Below, piece by piece: positions 44,319 through 53,369 of a stretch of 64,000 nt of DNA. Position 1 is the first letter of the stretch. Each line of letters opens with the position of its first letter. The stretch comes from Ferruginibacter sp. GTDB taxonomy: Bacteria > Bacteroidota > Bacteroidia > Chitinophagales > Chitinophagaceae. Below the pieces are notes generated by a model. It was not told the DNA's origin. It saw only the letters and a list, made by a program, of their open reading frames with translations, and did no database searches. The stretch covers positions 1 through 64,000 of the forward strand of contig JANXXM010000092.1 of the NCBI GenBank assembly GCA_025350645.1, read 5' to 3'. The position numbers and the translations under genes are program-made.

Positions 44319-46934
44319 TTAGGCTCTCCTCGCCAATACAATAGTACTTTTTATCTTTTTTGTTTTGCCCTTCAGGTTAAAAATTTCTGCATAAATAATG
44401 TACAAACCCACGGGTAATTTTTGCTGTTTTTCTCCCAGCCCATCCCAGCGGTAATATCCTTTTGTACCCGCCAGTGCATTGCGTTGCAGGTAGCGCACCG
44501 GCCTGCCCACGGCATCAAAAATAGTAATGTTTACTATATAACCCGGCTCAGCAAAACTGTATTGTATGGTCGCCAAATCATCTATTCCGTCATTATCCGG
44601 GCTCACAATTGCCGGTGTTATTGTTATATCGCCCTGCGCCTCTGCATCTAAACGATATTGAGAATTTTTGTATGTAGGCGTGCCATAACCCACATTGGTA
44701 GCCGCACTATGAAAATTATTTTGAACGGATGCTGCATCTGGGTTTATTCTTTCCAGCGCTACCGCTTCGGTATTGCTAATGAGGAGAAAATGCCACTTGT
44801 CTGAATAACGCACTTCATCAATTATACTGCCTTGTTCGTTGAGTAAAATAACTATGCCGGCATCGTCGTTAAAAGAAGGAAGCGTATTTATTTTTATAAT
44901 AGCATCAGGATTGTTGGCCACAAAATCTCTTTTTACCAAAGCAGGTTCTTCTGTAACTACTACAAAATCTCCCGGAAAAAATAAATAATCTTCGCCGGAG
45001 AATGGCGCAATAGATGCCACCGTACCTGCTGTATTTCTATTGGCAATAAAAGCATTTTTAAGATTAAGAATTTTTTTGCTGCGGTTGTAAAATTCTATAT
45101 AATCTGTACCATTACTTTTTGGGTTGAAGAGGATTTCGTTTACCACAATATCATTGCTATCTGTATGCTCATATAATCCCACCCTTGCTACCTTTGCTGC
45201 ACCGATGATGTTGCCGCTGCAATCTTTTACTCCACTTACACTAACGGTATAAATTTTATTCGGTAAAAGCGCAGTTGCCAGGGTAAGAGAAACCCTGTCA
45301 AACCCTATGGATAAAGGTTTAGCGGCAGTGGGTGTACCTATACCATCACTTATATTGTAGTTGCTTGTAGCTGCACCTATTGTACTATCTACCGGCTCAT
45401 CAAAAACCAGTGTAATATGCGTAGCATCCTGCGCCGAGGCTCTTAATAACCTGGGCAATATAACATCTGCATTGAGCGCATTGGTGCTGTTTTGTGCAGC
45501 CGGTGTACCACCCTTTGCATCTTTGCAGGCAGTCCAGTTTTCAATCCCGGTACAGGGGTTTTTTGGGTCAATCATTTCAAGCGACCAGCCGCCATCTTTT
45601 TTTAATTCATTCTTATACCAGGCATCGGTATAGTTTACAGCATGCACAATTAAACCCTGTGGCGATTTTAAATAAATTTGATCTGCATCATTATTAAGTG
45701 AAGGAAAACCCGTTATTGAAATTGCTGGCCCATATAACGACATAGCCGCCACAGCACTGGCTGCACATACGGTTACGTAAGCCCCTGGCGCCAATATGTA
45801 CGAAGGCATAGGGCCACTTTGCCCGGTACTTTTTCCCAGTTTCCAGTTTTGAAGATCTACAGGAAAGATGCTGGTGTTTTTTAATTCCAGCCATTCGTTT
45901 GCAGGCAATTGAACCACGGGTGTTGGGTCGGCCATTATCTCCTCTATTACCACTTCATACTGCTGTGCAGTAAAATAAACAAAGCTTGCACTTCCATTTA
46001 CAATAGGGTTGCCCGTAATATCCGTTACATTATTTATGGTTATGCTAAGCATTATTCTGTTGGGGAAAGCGGCAGTAAAACTGAGGTGTACCAGGTTTGC
46101 ATTTACTGCATCTCTTAGCGCAGTGGCGGGATAACCTACCGTATTATTTACAACATAGTTAAGCACATTTTGTGCTGTAGCAATATCTACTGCTTCGTTA
46201 AACAATACATCTGCTGTATTGGTACTGGTGGCGGTAACCTGTACAATACCTGGTGGCGTTACATCTGGCACGTAAGGCTTTACTTCTATATCATCAAAAA
46301 AGTGCCGCAAAAAAAACGATGCTGTACTTTGCTTTATTAATATTCCAAAATATACCGAGCTATTATAAGTATTATCTGTAACCATGCCTTCGGTAAAATA
46401 ATTGCTGCCTGTACCAGTCAGGTCTCTTGCAAGGCTCCATAGATTTGCTGCATTGCGCACTACTTTTATTTTAACGATATTATTGCTGCTGTTTAAGATA
46501 CCATCTGCCCCATCTATAATTTTTGTAACAACACCTGCAGCATCTTTTTTATATAAGCAAATGTCATCTGCAGTATTTCCCAGCCGCACAAAATAACCGG
46601 TGGTGGTATTTAAGGTAAGATCGGCTGCAGATGCAGTAAGAAAAACATCTGCATAATTTGCCCCCGATGGATTGAAACTAAGATTGCAATAAAATTCCCA
46701 TTGTGCAGTATTACTTAGTGTGCTTGCAGTACTTAAATAAAAAGAAGTATTTGCTGTGGTATTGTTGCTTTGTAATTGCAGCATAGGGTTTATCATCCAG
46801 TCTGCTGTACTGCCCACCCATATTGGATTTGCCGTAAAATCTCCATCAGTAAACTTATCGTTTATTTGCGCACCGCATGGCAAAACAAAGAGGCATAATA
46901 ATATCGCACAAATCAAAGAATATCTCATAACCAT
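44319..46934 (-). CDS. Lamin tail domain surface protein with secretion-type C-terminus
   Basis: An 871-residue secreted protein (signal LLCLFVLPCGAQ; the ATG at 46928 is an alternative start two codons in). Domains in order: a laminin-G/concanavalin-like domain (about 20-220), Ig-like SbsA/Big_5 repeats (AQNVLNYVVNNTVG, GAATSNYNISDGIGT), and two lamin tail domains (EVVIEEIMADPTPV...ANEWLELKNTS; DIVVNEILFNPKSNGTDYIEF). The end is a FlgD-like/CHU_C-type domain with SPDNDGIDDLATIQYSF and YYRWDGLGEKQQKLPVGLY. The last part suggests surface delivery by the type IX system. The function is probably adhesion or DNA/polymer contact and is not known. It stands alone. Confidence 0.85.
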   Translation of the reverse strand: MVMRYSLICAILLCLFVLPCGAQINDKFTDGDFTANPIWVGSTADWMINPMLQLQSNNTTANTSFYLSTASTLSNTAQWEFYCNLSFNPSGANYADVFLTASAADLTLNTTTGYFVRLGNTADDICLYKKDAAGVVTKIIDGADGILNSSNNIVKIKVVRNAANLWSLARDLTGTGSNYFTEGMVTDNTYNSSVYFGILIKQSTASFFLRHFFDDIEVKPYVPDVTPPGIVQVTATSTNTADVLFNEAVDIATAQNVLNYVVNNTVGYPATALRDAVNANLVHLSFTAAFPNRIMLSITINNVTDITGNPIVNGSASFVYFTAQQYEVVIEEIMADPTPVVQLPANEWLELKNTSIFPVDLQNWKLGKSTGQSGPMPSYILAPGAYVTVCAASAVAAMSLYGPAISITGFPSLNNDADQIYLKSPQGLIVHAVNYTDAWYKNELKKDGGWSLEMIDPKNPCTGIENWTACKDAKGGTPAAQNSTNALNADVILPRLLRASAQDATHITLVFDEPVDSTIGAATSNYNISDGIGTPTAAKPLSIGFDRVSLTLATALLPNKIYTVSVSGVKDCSGNIIGAAKVARVGLYEHTDSNDIVVNEILFNPKSNGTDYIEFYNRSKKILNLKNAFIANRNTAGTVASIAPFSGEDYLFFPGDFVVVTEEPALVKRDFVANNPDAIIKINTLPSFNDDAGIVILLNEQGSIIDEVRYSDKWHFLLISNTEAVALERINPDAASVQNNFHSAATNVGYGTPTYKNSQYRLDAEAQGDITITPAIVSPDNDGIDDLATIQYSFAEPGYIVNITIFDAVGRPVRYLQRNALAGTKGYYRWDGLGEKQQKLPVGLYIIYAEIFNLKGKTKKIKSTIVLARRA

Positions 46935-47127
46935 TTGTATATTTTTAAAGATAATGATTTATGTAATATGCTTATTAAACCAGCTATAAATTTCAGGCTG
47001 CGGGTAAGCAAGTTTCCATCTTTTTATTAGCTTTACTTTTTTACATCCGCTTTTATCATTATAAAATCTAACAGTTAAAACTTCACTTTAATAATCGCTA
47101 TACGCTGTACAAATATTTTTTACCACT

Positions 47128-47157
47128 CTGTTTACTCCCGCAAACCAACTATTTTTG
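47128..47157 (+). promoter_or_regulatory. Candidate promoter of the deoxyhypusine-synthase-like gene
   Basis: TATTTTTG at 47150-47157 matches TAnnTTTG exactly and lies 36 bp before the ATG at 47193. At -33 there is only CTG (47128-47130, 19-bp spacer), a partial match to TTG. Confidence 0.4.
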
Positions 47158-47192
47158 CAGCAATAATTATACAACAATAAAAGTAAAATAGT

Positions 47193-48167
47193 ATGAGCAA
47201 AGGGCCAGTTTCGCATTTTATAGAACATCATTACAGGCATTTTAACGCAGCGGCTTTAATGGATGCTGCCAAGGGTTATGTAACACATTTGGAAGAGGGT
47301 GGCAAAATGATGATAACCCTTGCCGGCGCCATGAGTACTGCGGAGCTTGGGCTTAGTTTGGCAGAAATGATACGGCAAGATAAAGTGGCAATAATAAGTT
47401 GCACCGGTGCAAACCTTGAAGAAGATATTATGAATTTGGTAGCACATTCGCATTACAAACGTGTGCCTAATTACAGAGATTTAAGTCCGCAGGAAGAATG
47501 GGATTTACTGGAAAACCATTACAACCGTGTAACGGATACTTGTATACCCGAGGAGGAAGCTTTTAGAAGATTGCAACAGCATATTGTAAAAATCTGGAAC
47601 GATGCAGAGGCTGCCGGCGAGCGTTATTTTCCGCATGAGTACATGTACAAAATGTTACTAAGTGGCGTGCTGGAGCAGTATTACGAAATAGACCCAAAGA
47701 ACAGTTGGATGCTAGCTGCTGCACAAAAAAATATTCCGATTGTGGTGCCGGGCTGGGAAGACAGCACGATGGGAAATATTTTTGCATCGTACATTATTAA
47801 AAATGAAATGAAAGCCAATACAATGAAATCTGGTATTGAATATATGGTGTGGTTGGCTGATTGGTATAAAAATAATTCATCTGGAAAAGGTGTAGGATTT
47901 TTTCAGATTGGTGGTGGTATTGCCGGCGATTTTCCTATTTGTGTAGTGCCAATGATGTATCAAGATTTGGAAATGCATGATGTACCTTTTTGGAGTTATT
48001 TTTGCCAGATATCTGACAGCACCACATCATACGGATCATACAGCGGCGCAGTACCAAACGAAAAAATTACCTGGGGTAAACTTGATATTGCTACACCAAA
48101 ATTTATTGTAGAGAGTGATGCTACCATTGTGGCTCCGTTAATGTTTGCATGGATATTGGGTTGGTAG
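47193..48167 (+). CDS. Deoxyhypusine synthase-like protein
   Basis: A 324-residue cytoplasmic protein of the deoxyhypusine synthase fold. Seen: GAMSTAELGLSLAEMI near residue 45, SCTGANLEEDIMNLVAHSHY, VPGWEDSTMGNIF, and the C-terminal SDSTTSYGSYSGAVPNEKIT and ESDATIVAPLMFAW. In eukaryotic and archaeal DHS the catalytic Lys stands in GGGVVKHHI; here the same place reads GGGIAGDFPI, with no Lys. Bacteria also lack eIF5A, the usual substrate. It is thus a bacterial DHS-like enzyme; some relatives act in polyamine synthesis, and the reaction of this one is unknown. It stands alone in the window. Confidence 0.85.
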   Translation: MSKGPVSHFIEHHYRHFNAAALMDAAKGYVTHLEEGGKMMITLAGAMSTAELGLSLAEMIRQDKVAIISCTGANLEEDIMNLVAHSHYKRVPNYRDLSPQEEWDLLENHYNRVTDTCIPEEEAFRRLQQHIVKIWNDAEAAGERYFPHEYMYKMLLSGVLEQYYEIDPKNSWMLAAAQKNIPIVVPGWEDSTMGNIFASYIIKNEMKANTMKSGIEYMVWLADWYKNNSSGKGVGFFQIGGGIAGDFPICVVPMMYQDLEMHDVPFWSYFCQISDSTTSYGSYSGAVPNEKITWGKLDIATPKFIVESDATIVAPLMFAWILGW

Positions 48168-48521
48168 GAAAGCACTGAGAAATGAGTAGCAAGTATAAAG
48201 ATTGGGTTTTAATAATTCAATTTCTGTTGTTAAGTGTTGCGGCTAAAATATTGAATATTTTTTTATCAGGGCAAAACACCAGCTATGGTCATCATTGTTG
48301 TGTCACTCACTTGTACGGCATACCATTATTGATCTTTAATTGTGCAATAGACATTGGGTTTGTAGGTATTCGCCAAAGGCGATTGCCTACAAGATAAAGA
48401 GATTTTTAATTTTGTAGATATACTAAAAAATAAAATCAGCTACATAATATTTATAAACTTTAAACAATATCGGAGCCGGCTCCTTTCCTTTGGAGAGGTA
48501 GAGGTGAGGTAAAACCAAATC
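48168..48521. other. Intergenic region with a hairpin and a palindromic repeat
   Basis: No convincing gene. A near-perfect 13-bp stem with a three-base loop (GTAGGTATTCGCC / GGCGATTGCCTAC, 48362-48390) could form an RNA hairpin after the DHS-like gene, but it has no T-run close by. The palindromic segment at 48472-48510 is listed separately. Confidence 0.4.
48472..48510. repeat. Palindromic intergenic repeat
   Basis: GGAGCCGGCTCC is a 12-bp perfect palindrome, followed directly by CTCCTTTCCTTTGGAG, a four-pair stem, and AGGTAGAGGTGAGG. From memory, CTCCTTTCCTTTGGAG-like segments recur between genes in Bacteroidetes. It ends about 12 bp before the CDGSH gene start, so it may be in that gene's leader. 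No other copy was noticed in the window. Confidence 0.35.
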
Positions 48522-48749
48522 ATGGAAAAAGTAAAATTAACTGTTAACAACAACGGCTCTTTAAAAGTAGATGGCGATTTTGAAATTGTGGACCGTAATG
48601 GAAATGTATACGACCTTGGTGGCAGAACAGTTGTAAGTATTTGCCGCTGCGGCTTATCTAAGAACAAACCTTTTTGCGATGGTGCACACAATGGGCATTT
48701 TGAGCATGAAGCTGTAGCGTTTGCACTGCCGCCAAAGAAAGTGCTATAA
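48522..48749 (+). CDS. CDGSH iron-sulfur domain protein
   Basis: A 75-residue protein consisting of one mitoNEET-type CDGSH domain. The [2Fe-2S] ligands are in ICRCGLSKNKPFCDGAH: Cys-x-Cys, then Cys, and the terminal His. The N-terminal 40 residues form the beta-cap (VKLTVNNNGSLKVDGDFE, YDLGGRT). Small bacterial members are cytoplasmic electron-transfer or iron-sulfur storage proteins. It faces feoB tail to tail, so an iron link is possible, but operon evidence is lacking. The start ATG at 48522 follows the palindromic repeat. Confidence 0.92.
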   Translation: MEKVKLTVNNNGSLKVDGDFEIVDRNGNVYDLGGRTVVSICRCGLSKNKPFCDGAHNGHFEHEAVAFALPPKKVL

Positions 48750-48829
48750 GTTTTATGGAATTGTACGATTATACTTATTTGTGTTTTCGGAATTTTTTAA
48801 AGAAGTAAAAAAAGTTTCTGCATCTATCC

Positions 48830-50950
48830 TTATTTAAAAATAACATACGTTACCCAACTCAGTAAATACGCCAGCCCAGTCATGTATAAAAACTGTATCA
48901 CCGGCCATTTCCAGGTTTTGGTTTCTCTTTTTACAATAACGAGTGTGCTCATGCATTGCATGGCTATTACATAAAATACCAACAGGGATAATCCTGTGGC
49001 AAGGTCATATACTTTTGTACCATCTGCACGGGTAGCCGCAGCCATTTTCTGGCGAAGGGTAGAACTGTTTTCATCTGCCCCATCTCCTACAGAGTATAAA
49101 GTGGCCATGGTTCCTACAAAAACTTCTCTTGCAGCAAATGAAGTAATAAGTGCAATGCCAATCTTCCAGTCATACCCCAGCGGGCGAATGGACGGCTCTA
49201 TAAAACTACCCAGTTGCCCCGCATAAGAAGCCTGCAGCAGCGCTGTTTTTCTTTCCTTTTGTAAGTGCACTTCCTCCGCAGGATTGGCCATTACAAGTGC
49301 ATCATATTTTTGTGTAACAGCCGCCATTTTTTTTGATGGCCCATAGTTGCTCAGCCCCCAAAGCAGCAGGCTTATTACCATAATTACCTTACCTGCATCA
49401 ACCACAAATATTTTTGCTTTTTCCAGCATAGTAGTCGCAATATTTTTCCAGCGTGGGCTACGGTATACCGGCAACTCCAATATAAAAAAACTACGCTCTG
49501 CACTTTTTATAAACCACTTCATTACCCAAGCTACAATAAGTGCCAGCACAGTGCCAAGCAGGTACAATGCCATCATCACCAGCCCTGGCAAACTTATAAA
49601 ACCCAAATAAAATTTTGAAGGAATAATAAGCGAAATTAAAATAGTGTATACTGGCAACCTTGCACTACAGCTCATTGATGGTGTTATCATTATAGTGAGC
49701 AACCGTTCTTTTTTATTCTCAATATTTCTTGCACTCATTATAGCAGGCACAGCACAGGCATAGCCACTTATCATGGGCATTACGCTCTTGCCGTTAAGCC
49801 CCACTTTGCGCATCAGCTTATCTGTAAGAAAACTTATACGTGCCATGTAGCCGGTATCTTCCAATAAAGTTATTACACCAAATAAAATCATTATCTGCGG
49901 TATAAAAACCATAATGCCACTAAGGCCTGCAACTATTCCATTAATAAATAAATCGCTAAACCAGCCTGCAGGCAACACTCCTGCAAGAAAACCACCGAGT
50001 TTGCCAAAGCTCCACTCTATACCATTCATTGGAAACTGTGCCAGCCAAAAAATAGATTGAAACATAATAAAAAGCACGGCAATCAAAATTACATAGCCCC
50101 AGGTGCGGTGCAGCAAAAGATTATCCAGCCTTTCTGTAAACAGCGATTTTTTTAACGGGTCATCATCCACCACCGTTTGCTGCATAATATGTTTTATGCG
50201 GGTGTAGCGCTGCATTATCTCTTCTGCCTGTGTGCGGGTGGGGTTAAAAGTATGATCTGTTTCTGCCTGCTCTATTTGCAGCTGCTCCTTACTGCCCAGC
50301 GAAAAATGTTCGTGGTTAATGAGGTAGTGAATGGCAGTGTAATTACTTATAGATGGAAAAATTTCTTTTACTTGTTTTACTGCACCGGTTGCAAGTAGTG
50401 CGGTGTCTATAAAATCTCTGGCAGGGGGTTGCTGCAAATTTTCCACAGCAAATTCTAATGATTTTTTTAGTACTGCAATGCCTTTATTTTTTCTGGGGTT
50501 AATGGCTACGATGGGCACACCTAACTCTCTTTCCAGCCCGGGAATATCTATTTGTGTACCTTTTTGTTTTGCCAGGTCCATCATGGTAAAAGCAATAACC
50601 ACAGGCATTTTCAGGTCTATAATCTGCGTACAAAAAAGTAAGTTTCTTTTTAGATTGCTTGCATCTGCTACCAGTAAAATCATATCCGGCTTCACGTTTT
50701 CATCCTGCCTCATTAGTACTTTATAGGCTACCCATTCATCAGCCCTTTTTGGGTAAAGGCTATAAGTACCGGGCAGGTCAATAATATTTACACTTTCTTT
50801 ATCAGAAATTTTGCAATTACCCGTTTTTTTCTCCACCGTTACCCCCGGAAAATTTCCTACCTTCTGGTTAAGCCCCGTAAGCACATTAAACAAAGAAGTT
50901 TTACCGCTGTTAGGGTTTCCTACGAGTGCTATGTTTAATTTTTTGCTCAA
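48830..50950 (-). CDS. feoB: Ferrous iron transporter B
   Basis: A 706-residue inner membrane Fe(II) importer. The N-terminal G domain has GNPNSGKTS (residues 11-19), the VEKKTG switch I, DLPGTYSL (G3) and TMMD in the G4 place. A helical spacer is followed by about eight membrane helices with two gate regions (SGYACAVPAIMSAR with the conserved Cys, and ITSFAAREVFVG). Length is usual for FeoB. The partner gene feoA does not appear next to it on either side; it may lie elsewhere. The gene is monocistronic and starts 261 bp from the divergent M28 peptidase. Confidence 0.95.
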   Translation of the reverse strand: MSKKLNIALVGNPNSGKTSLFNVLTGLNQKVGNFPGVTVEKKTGNCKISDKESVNIIDLPGTYSLYPKRADEWVAYKVLMRQDENVKPDMILLVADASNLKRNLLFCTQIIDLKMPVVIAFTMMDLAKQKGTQIDIPGLERELGVPIVAINPRKNKGIAVLKKSLEFAVENLQQPPARDFIDTALLATGAVKQVKEIFPSISNYTAIHYLINHEHFSLGSKEQLQIEQAETDHTFNPTRTQAEEIMQRYTRIKHIMQQTVVDDDPLKKSLFTERLDNLLLHRTWGYVILIAVLFIMFQSIFWLAQFPMNGIEWSFGKLGGFLAGVLPAGWFSDLFINGIVAGLSGIMVFIPQIMILFGVITLLEDTGYMARISFLTDKLMRKVGLNGKSVMPMISGYACAVPAIMSARNIENKKERLLTIMITPSMSCSARLPVYTILISLIIPSKFYLGFISLPGLVMMALYLLGTVLALIVAWVMKWFIKSAERSFFILELPVYRSPRWKNIATTMLEKAKIFVVDAGKVIMVISLLLWGLSNYGPSKKMAAVTQKYDALVMANPAEEVHLQKERKTALLQASYAGQLGSFIEPSIRPLGYDWKIGIALITSFAAREVFVGTMATLYSVGDGADENSSTLRQKMAAATRADGTKVYDLATGLSLLVFYVIAMQCMSTLVIVKRETKTWKWPVIQFLYMTGLAYLLSWVTYVIFK

Positions 50951-51155
50951 CTGTAAATTTTTATAGCCTGTTTATTTGTGCAAAAATAAGATTAAGATAG
51001 CGGGCAGCCGTTACGATTTAGAGAAAGGTTTTTCTTTCATTTTTTATACTTGTTTGCTGTAACTAATAGCGGCAAGGATGATGAATAAAGCTTAGCAGAT
51101 GTAAATGTGTTCCTCATTAATATTTCCCTGACAGGCATGATTATTAAGGGGCATC

Positions 51156-51187
51156 TTGTTTTGCAATAAGCCTTAGGTTTATCTTTG
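51156..51187 (+). promoter_or_regulatory. Promoter of the M28 peptidase gene
   Basis: TTG at 51156-51158, a 21-bp spacer and TATCTTTG at 51180-51187 match the Bacteroidetes -33/-7 pattern (TTG-N19-21-TAnnTTTG). Initiation would be near 51193, which excludes starts before it and supports the ATG at 51212. Confidence 0.6.
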
Positions 51188-51211
51188 CAAAAATTAAACA
51201 GCATCCCTTAT

Positions 51212-52819
51212 ATGAAATCATTTTATTTAATACTTCTTACCCTCACCTGCACAGCCGGTTTTGCCCAGCAAATAAATAAAGCAGATAAAATAATGCAGGC
51301 TAATTTAAAAGCTACTATTAATTACCTGGCAGATGATAAGCTGGAAGGCAGGCGTACAGGTACAGCCGGAGAAAAACTGGCTTATGAGTATATACAACAG
51401 CAATTAAAAAATGCAGGGCTTGCTCCTTTTAATACCGGTAATAATTATGTGCAGCCTTTTCCTGTAAATGAAGGGAGAGCAATAATGGAAGGCACATCAT
51501 TACAAATAAATGATACTGTTTTAAAATTAAACGATGAATATTTTCCCATGGCATATTCCGGCAAAACATATAATACTACTTATACAAAAGCAATGTATGC
51601 ACAGCATAGTATTAAAGAAATAACAGACGCTAATGCCGGCAATCCTCATTTTGATTTATATGATGCGGTTTACAAAATGGCAAAAGAAGATGAACAAAAA
51701 GGATCCGCTGCCGTTTTTTTTATTAGCAGCACGGCTGTTAAAAGCGAATTAATATTTGATGCAAAAGACAAAACGCCTTCTTTACTTATACCGGTAATTT
51801 GTATTACTACGAATAACGAAAATTTATTAAAAGAAAGACAAACGGTGCGTTGTGAAATTAATATTACAGCTAAAGAAAAAACGGGTCACAATATAATTTC
51901 TTATATAAATAATAATGCCGCCAGCACCATTATACTTGGTGCGCATTACGACCACTTGGGCTATGGCGAAGACCATAATTCATTATACAGCGGCAGTACG
52001 CCGATGGTGCATAATGGTGCAGATGATAATGCAAGTGGCACGGCTGCATTAATAGAAATAGGCAGGTGGTTAAAAAAATCTTCTTACAAAAAATACAATT
52101 ACCTGTTTATAAATTTTTCCGGAGAAGAGCTGGGCTTATTTGGCTCAAAATATTTTACAGAGCATGCCGGTCTGGAGTTAAAAACCGTGAATTACATGAT
52201 AAATATGGATATGATAGGCCGGCTGAACGACAGCACCCACGGGCTTACAATTGGCGGCTATGGCACATCCCCTGCCTGGGGCAAACTTATTAATACAAAA
52301 GATAATTATTTTAAAATAAATATAGATAGTAGCGGCAGCGGACCAAGCGATCATACTTCTTTTTATAGAAAAGATATTCCGGTATTATTTTTCTTTACGG
52401 GCAGCCATAAAGATTATCATAAGCCCAGTGATGATGCTGATAAAATAAATTATACCGGGGAGCTACAGGTAATACACTACATACAAAATATTATTACACA
52501 AACAGATAAAATGGATAAAATTGCTTTTACAAAAACCCGGGAAAGCAGTATGGGAAGAAGTACTTTTAAAGTGAGCCTGGGCATAATGCCGGATTATACT
52601 TTTAACGGGAGCGGTGTACTGGTAGATGGCGTTTCAGAAAATAAACCTGCACAAAAAGCAGGTATAAAAATCGGCGATGTATTGATACAATTGGGTGAGC
52701 ATACCTTTACAGATGTGCAGACCTACATGAATGCGCTTAACAAATTTAATAAAGGGGAAACTACAAACGTGAAATTGAAAAGAGGTACAGAAGAAATAAT
52801 ATTACCGGTAACTTTTTAA
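51212..52819 (+). CDS. M28 family metallopeptidase with C-terminal PDZ domain
   Basis: A 535-residue secreted enzyme with signal peptide LTLTCTAGFAQ. I chose the ATG at 51212 because the promoter overlaps the earlier frame start. The di-zinc aminopeptidase core shows all ligands in order: His and Asp in GAHYDHLG and GADDNASGT, Glu-Glu in SGEELGLFG, Asp in INMDMIGRL, and His in the final segment SDHTSFYRKD. A PDZ domain (residues about 455-535: GVLVDGVSENKPAQKAG, IKIGDVLIQLG) follows. It releases amino acids from peptides in the periplasm or outside. Substrate specificity is unknown. Confidence 0.92.
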   Translation: MKSFYLILLTLTCTAGFAQQINKADKIMQANLKATINYLADDKLEGRRTGTAGEKLAYEYIQQQLKNAGLAPFNTGNNYVQPFPVNEGRAIMEGTSLQINDTVLKLNDEYFPMAYSGKTYNTTYTKAMYAQHSIKEITDANAGNPHFDLYDAVYKMAKEDEQKGSAAVFFISSTAVKSELIFDAKDKTPSLLIPVICITTNNENLLKERQTVRCEINITAKEKTGHNIISYINNNAASTIILGAHYDHLGYGEDHNSLYSGSTPMVHNGADDNASGTAALIEIGRWLKKSSYKKYNYLFINFSGEELGLFGSKYFTEHAGLELKTVNYMINMDMIGRLNDSTHGLTIGGYGTSPAWGKLINTKDNYFKINIDSSGSGPSDHTSFYRKDIPVLFFFTGSHKDYHKPSDDADKINYTGELQVIHYIQNIITQTDKMDKIAFTKTRESSMGRSTFKVSLGIMPDYTFNGSGVLVDGVSENKPAQKAGIKIGDVLIQLGEHTFTDVQTYMNALNKFNKGETTNVKLKRGTEEIILPVTF

Positions 52820-52918
52820 CGCTTGCAGCAAAGAAGAAGGAAAGCGTATTTTCAAAGAAATCTTCCTCTTTAAAAAATGCAGTTATTCCATTTTTTTAAA
52901 ATATTTATTAGCGGTTTC

Positions 52919-53353
52919 ATGAAATTAAAAATAGATAACGATACCCTTATTGAAGAGTTTTTTGATAATGCCCGCCTGTTTGGCATTGTAGCCCCGTTAA
53001 AAGATTATGTTTTTTGCTGGCATATAAACCAGGTACTGGGCCATCATTTTAAAATAAATCACAGCATAGAAATTCAACTGAAAAAAAAAGAGCGCAATTA
53101 TTTTTTTTCTATCTATGAATTTAAAGTGGCAGGCTGCTGCATGGTACATTATTTATACAACAACCAGGATGATGGTGAGTATCTTTTACCGGAATTTAAA
53201 CACCTAGATTATTTATGGCTGGCAAAAGGAGAGGCTATGGAAAAAGATGAAGTGGAATTGCTGCAGCAATCGCTAAGGCTTATACCGGCTGTGCAACTGG
53301 TAACAGAAATGACAAATGAAAAAATAAAAAATAAGCAGTTTTTAATTTTTTAG
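52919..53353 (+). CDS. IPExxxVDY family protein
   Basis: A 144-residue protein. I chose the ATG at 52919 rather than 52877; translation from 52919 starts like family members (MKLKIDNDTLIEEF). The namesake motif appears as LLPEFKHLDYLWL, with PE and DY kept. Such small cytoplasmic proteins are restricted to Bacteroidetes and have no known function. The cytochrome P450 gene follows 16 bp later, which suggests a shared transcript, though no functional link is known. Confidence 0.8.
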   Translation: MKLKIDNDTLIEEFFDNARLFGIVAPLKDYVFCWHINQVLGHHFKINHSIEIQLKKKERNYFFSIYEFKVAGCCMVHYLYNNQDDGEYLLPEFKHLDYLWLAKGEAMEKDEVELLQQSLRLIPAVQLVTEMTNEKIKNKQFLIF

Positions 53354-53369
53354 AAATTATTTTTTAAAC

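Noticed and set aside
48182-48397. 71-codon plus-strand frame after the DHS-like gene
   Set aside because: It overlaps a strong hairpin (48362-48390), has no recognisable motif and an unlikely residue mix. Treated as non-coding.
50951-51155. feoA next to feoB
   Set aside because: No frame resembling the small FeoA SH3-like protein on either side of feoB.
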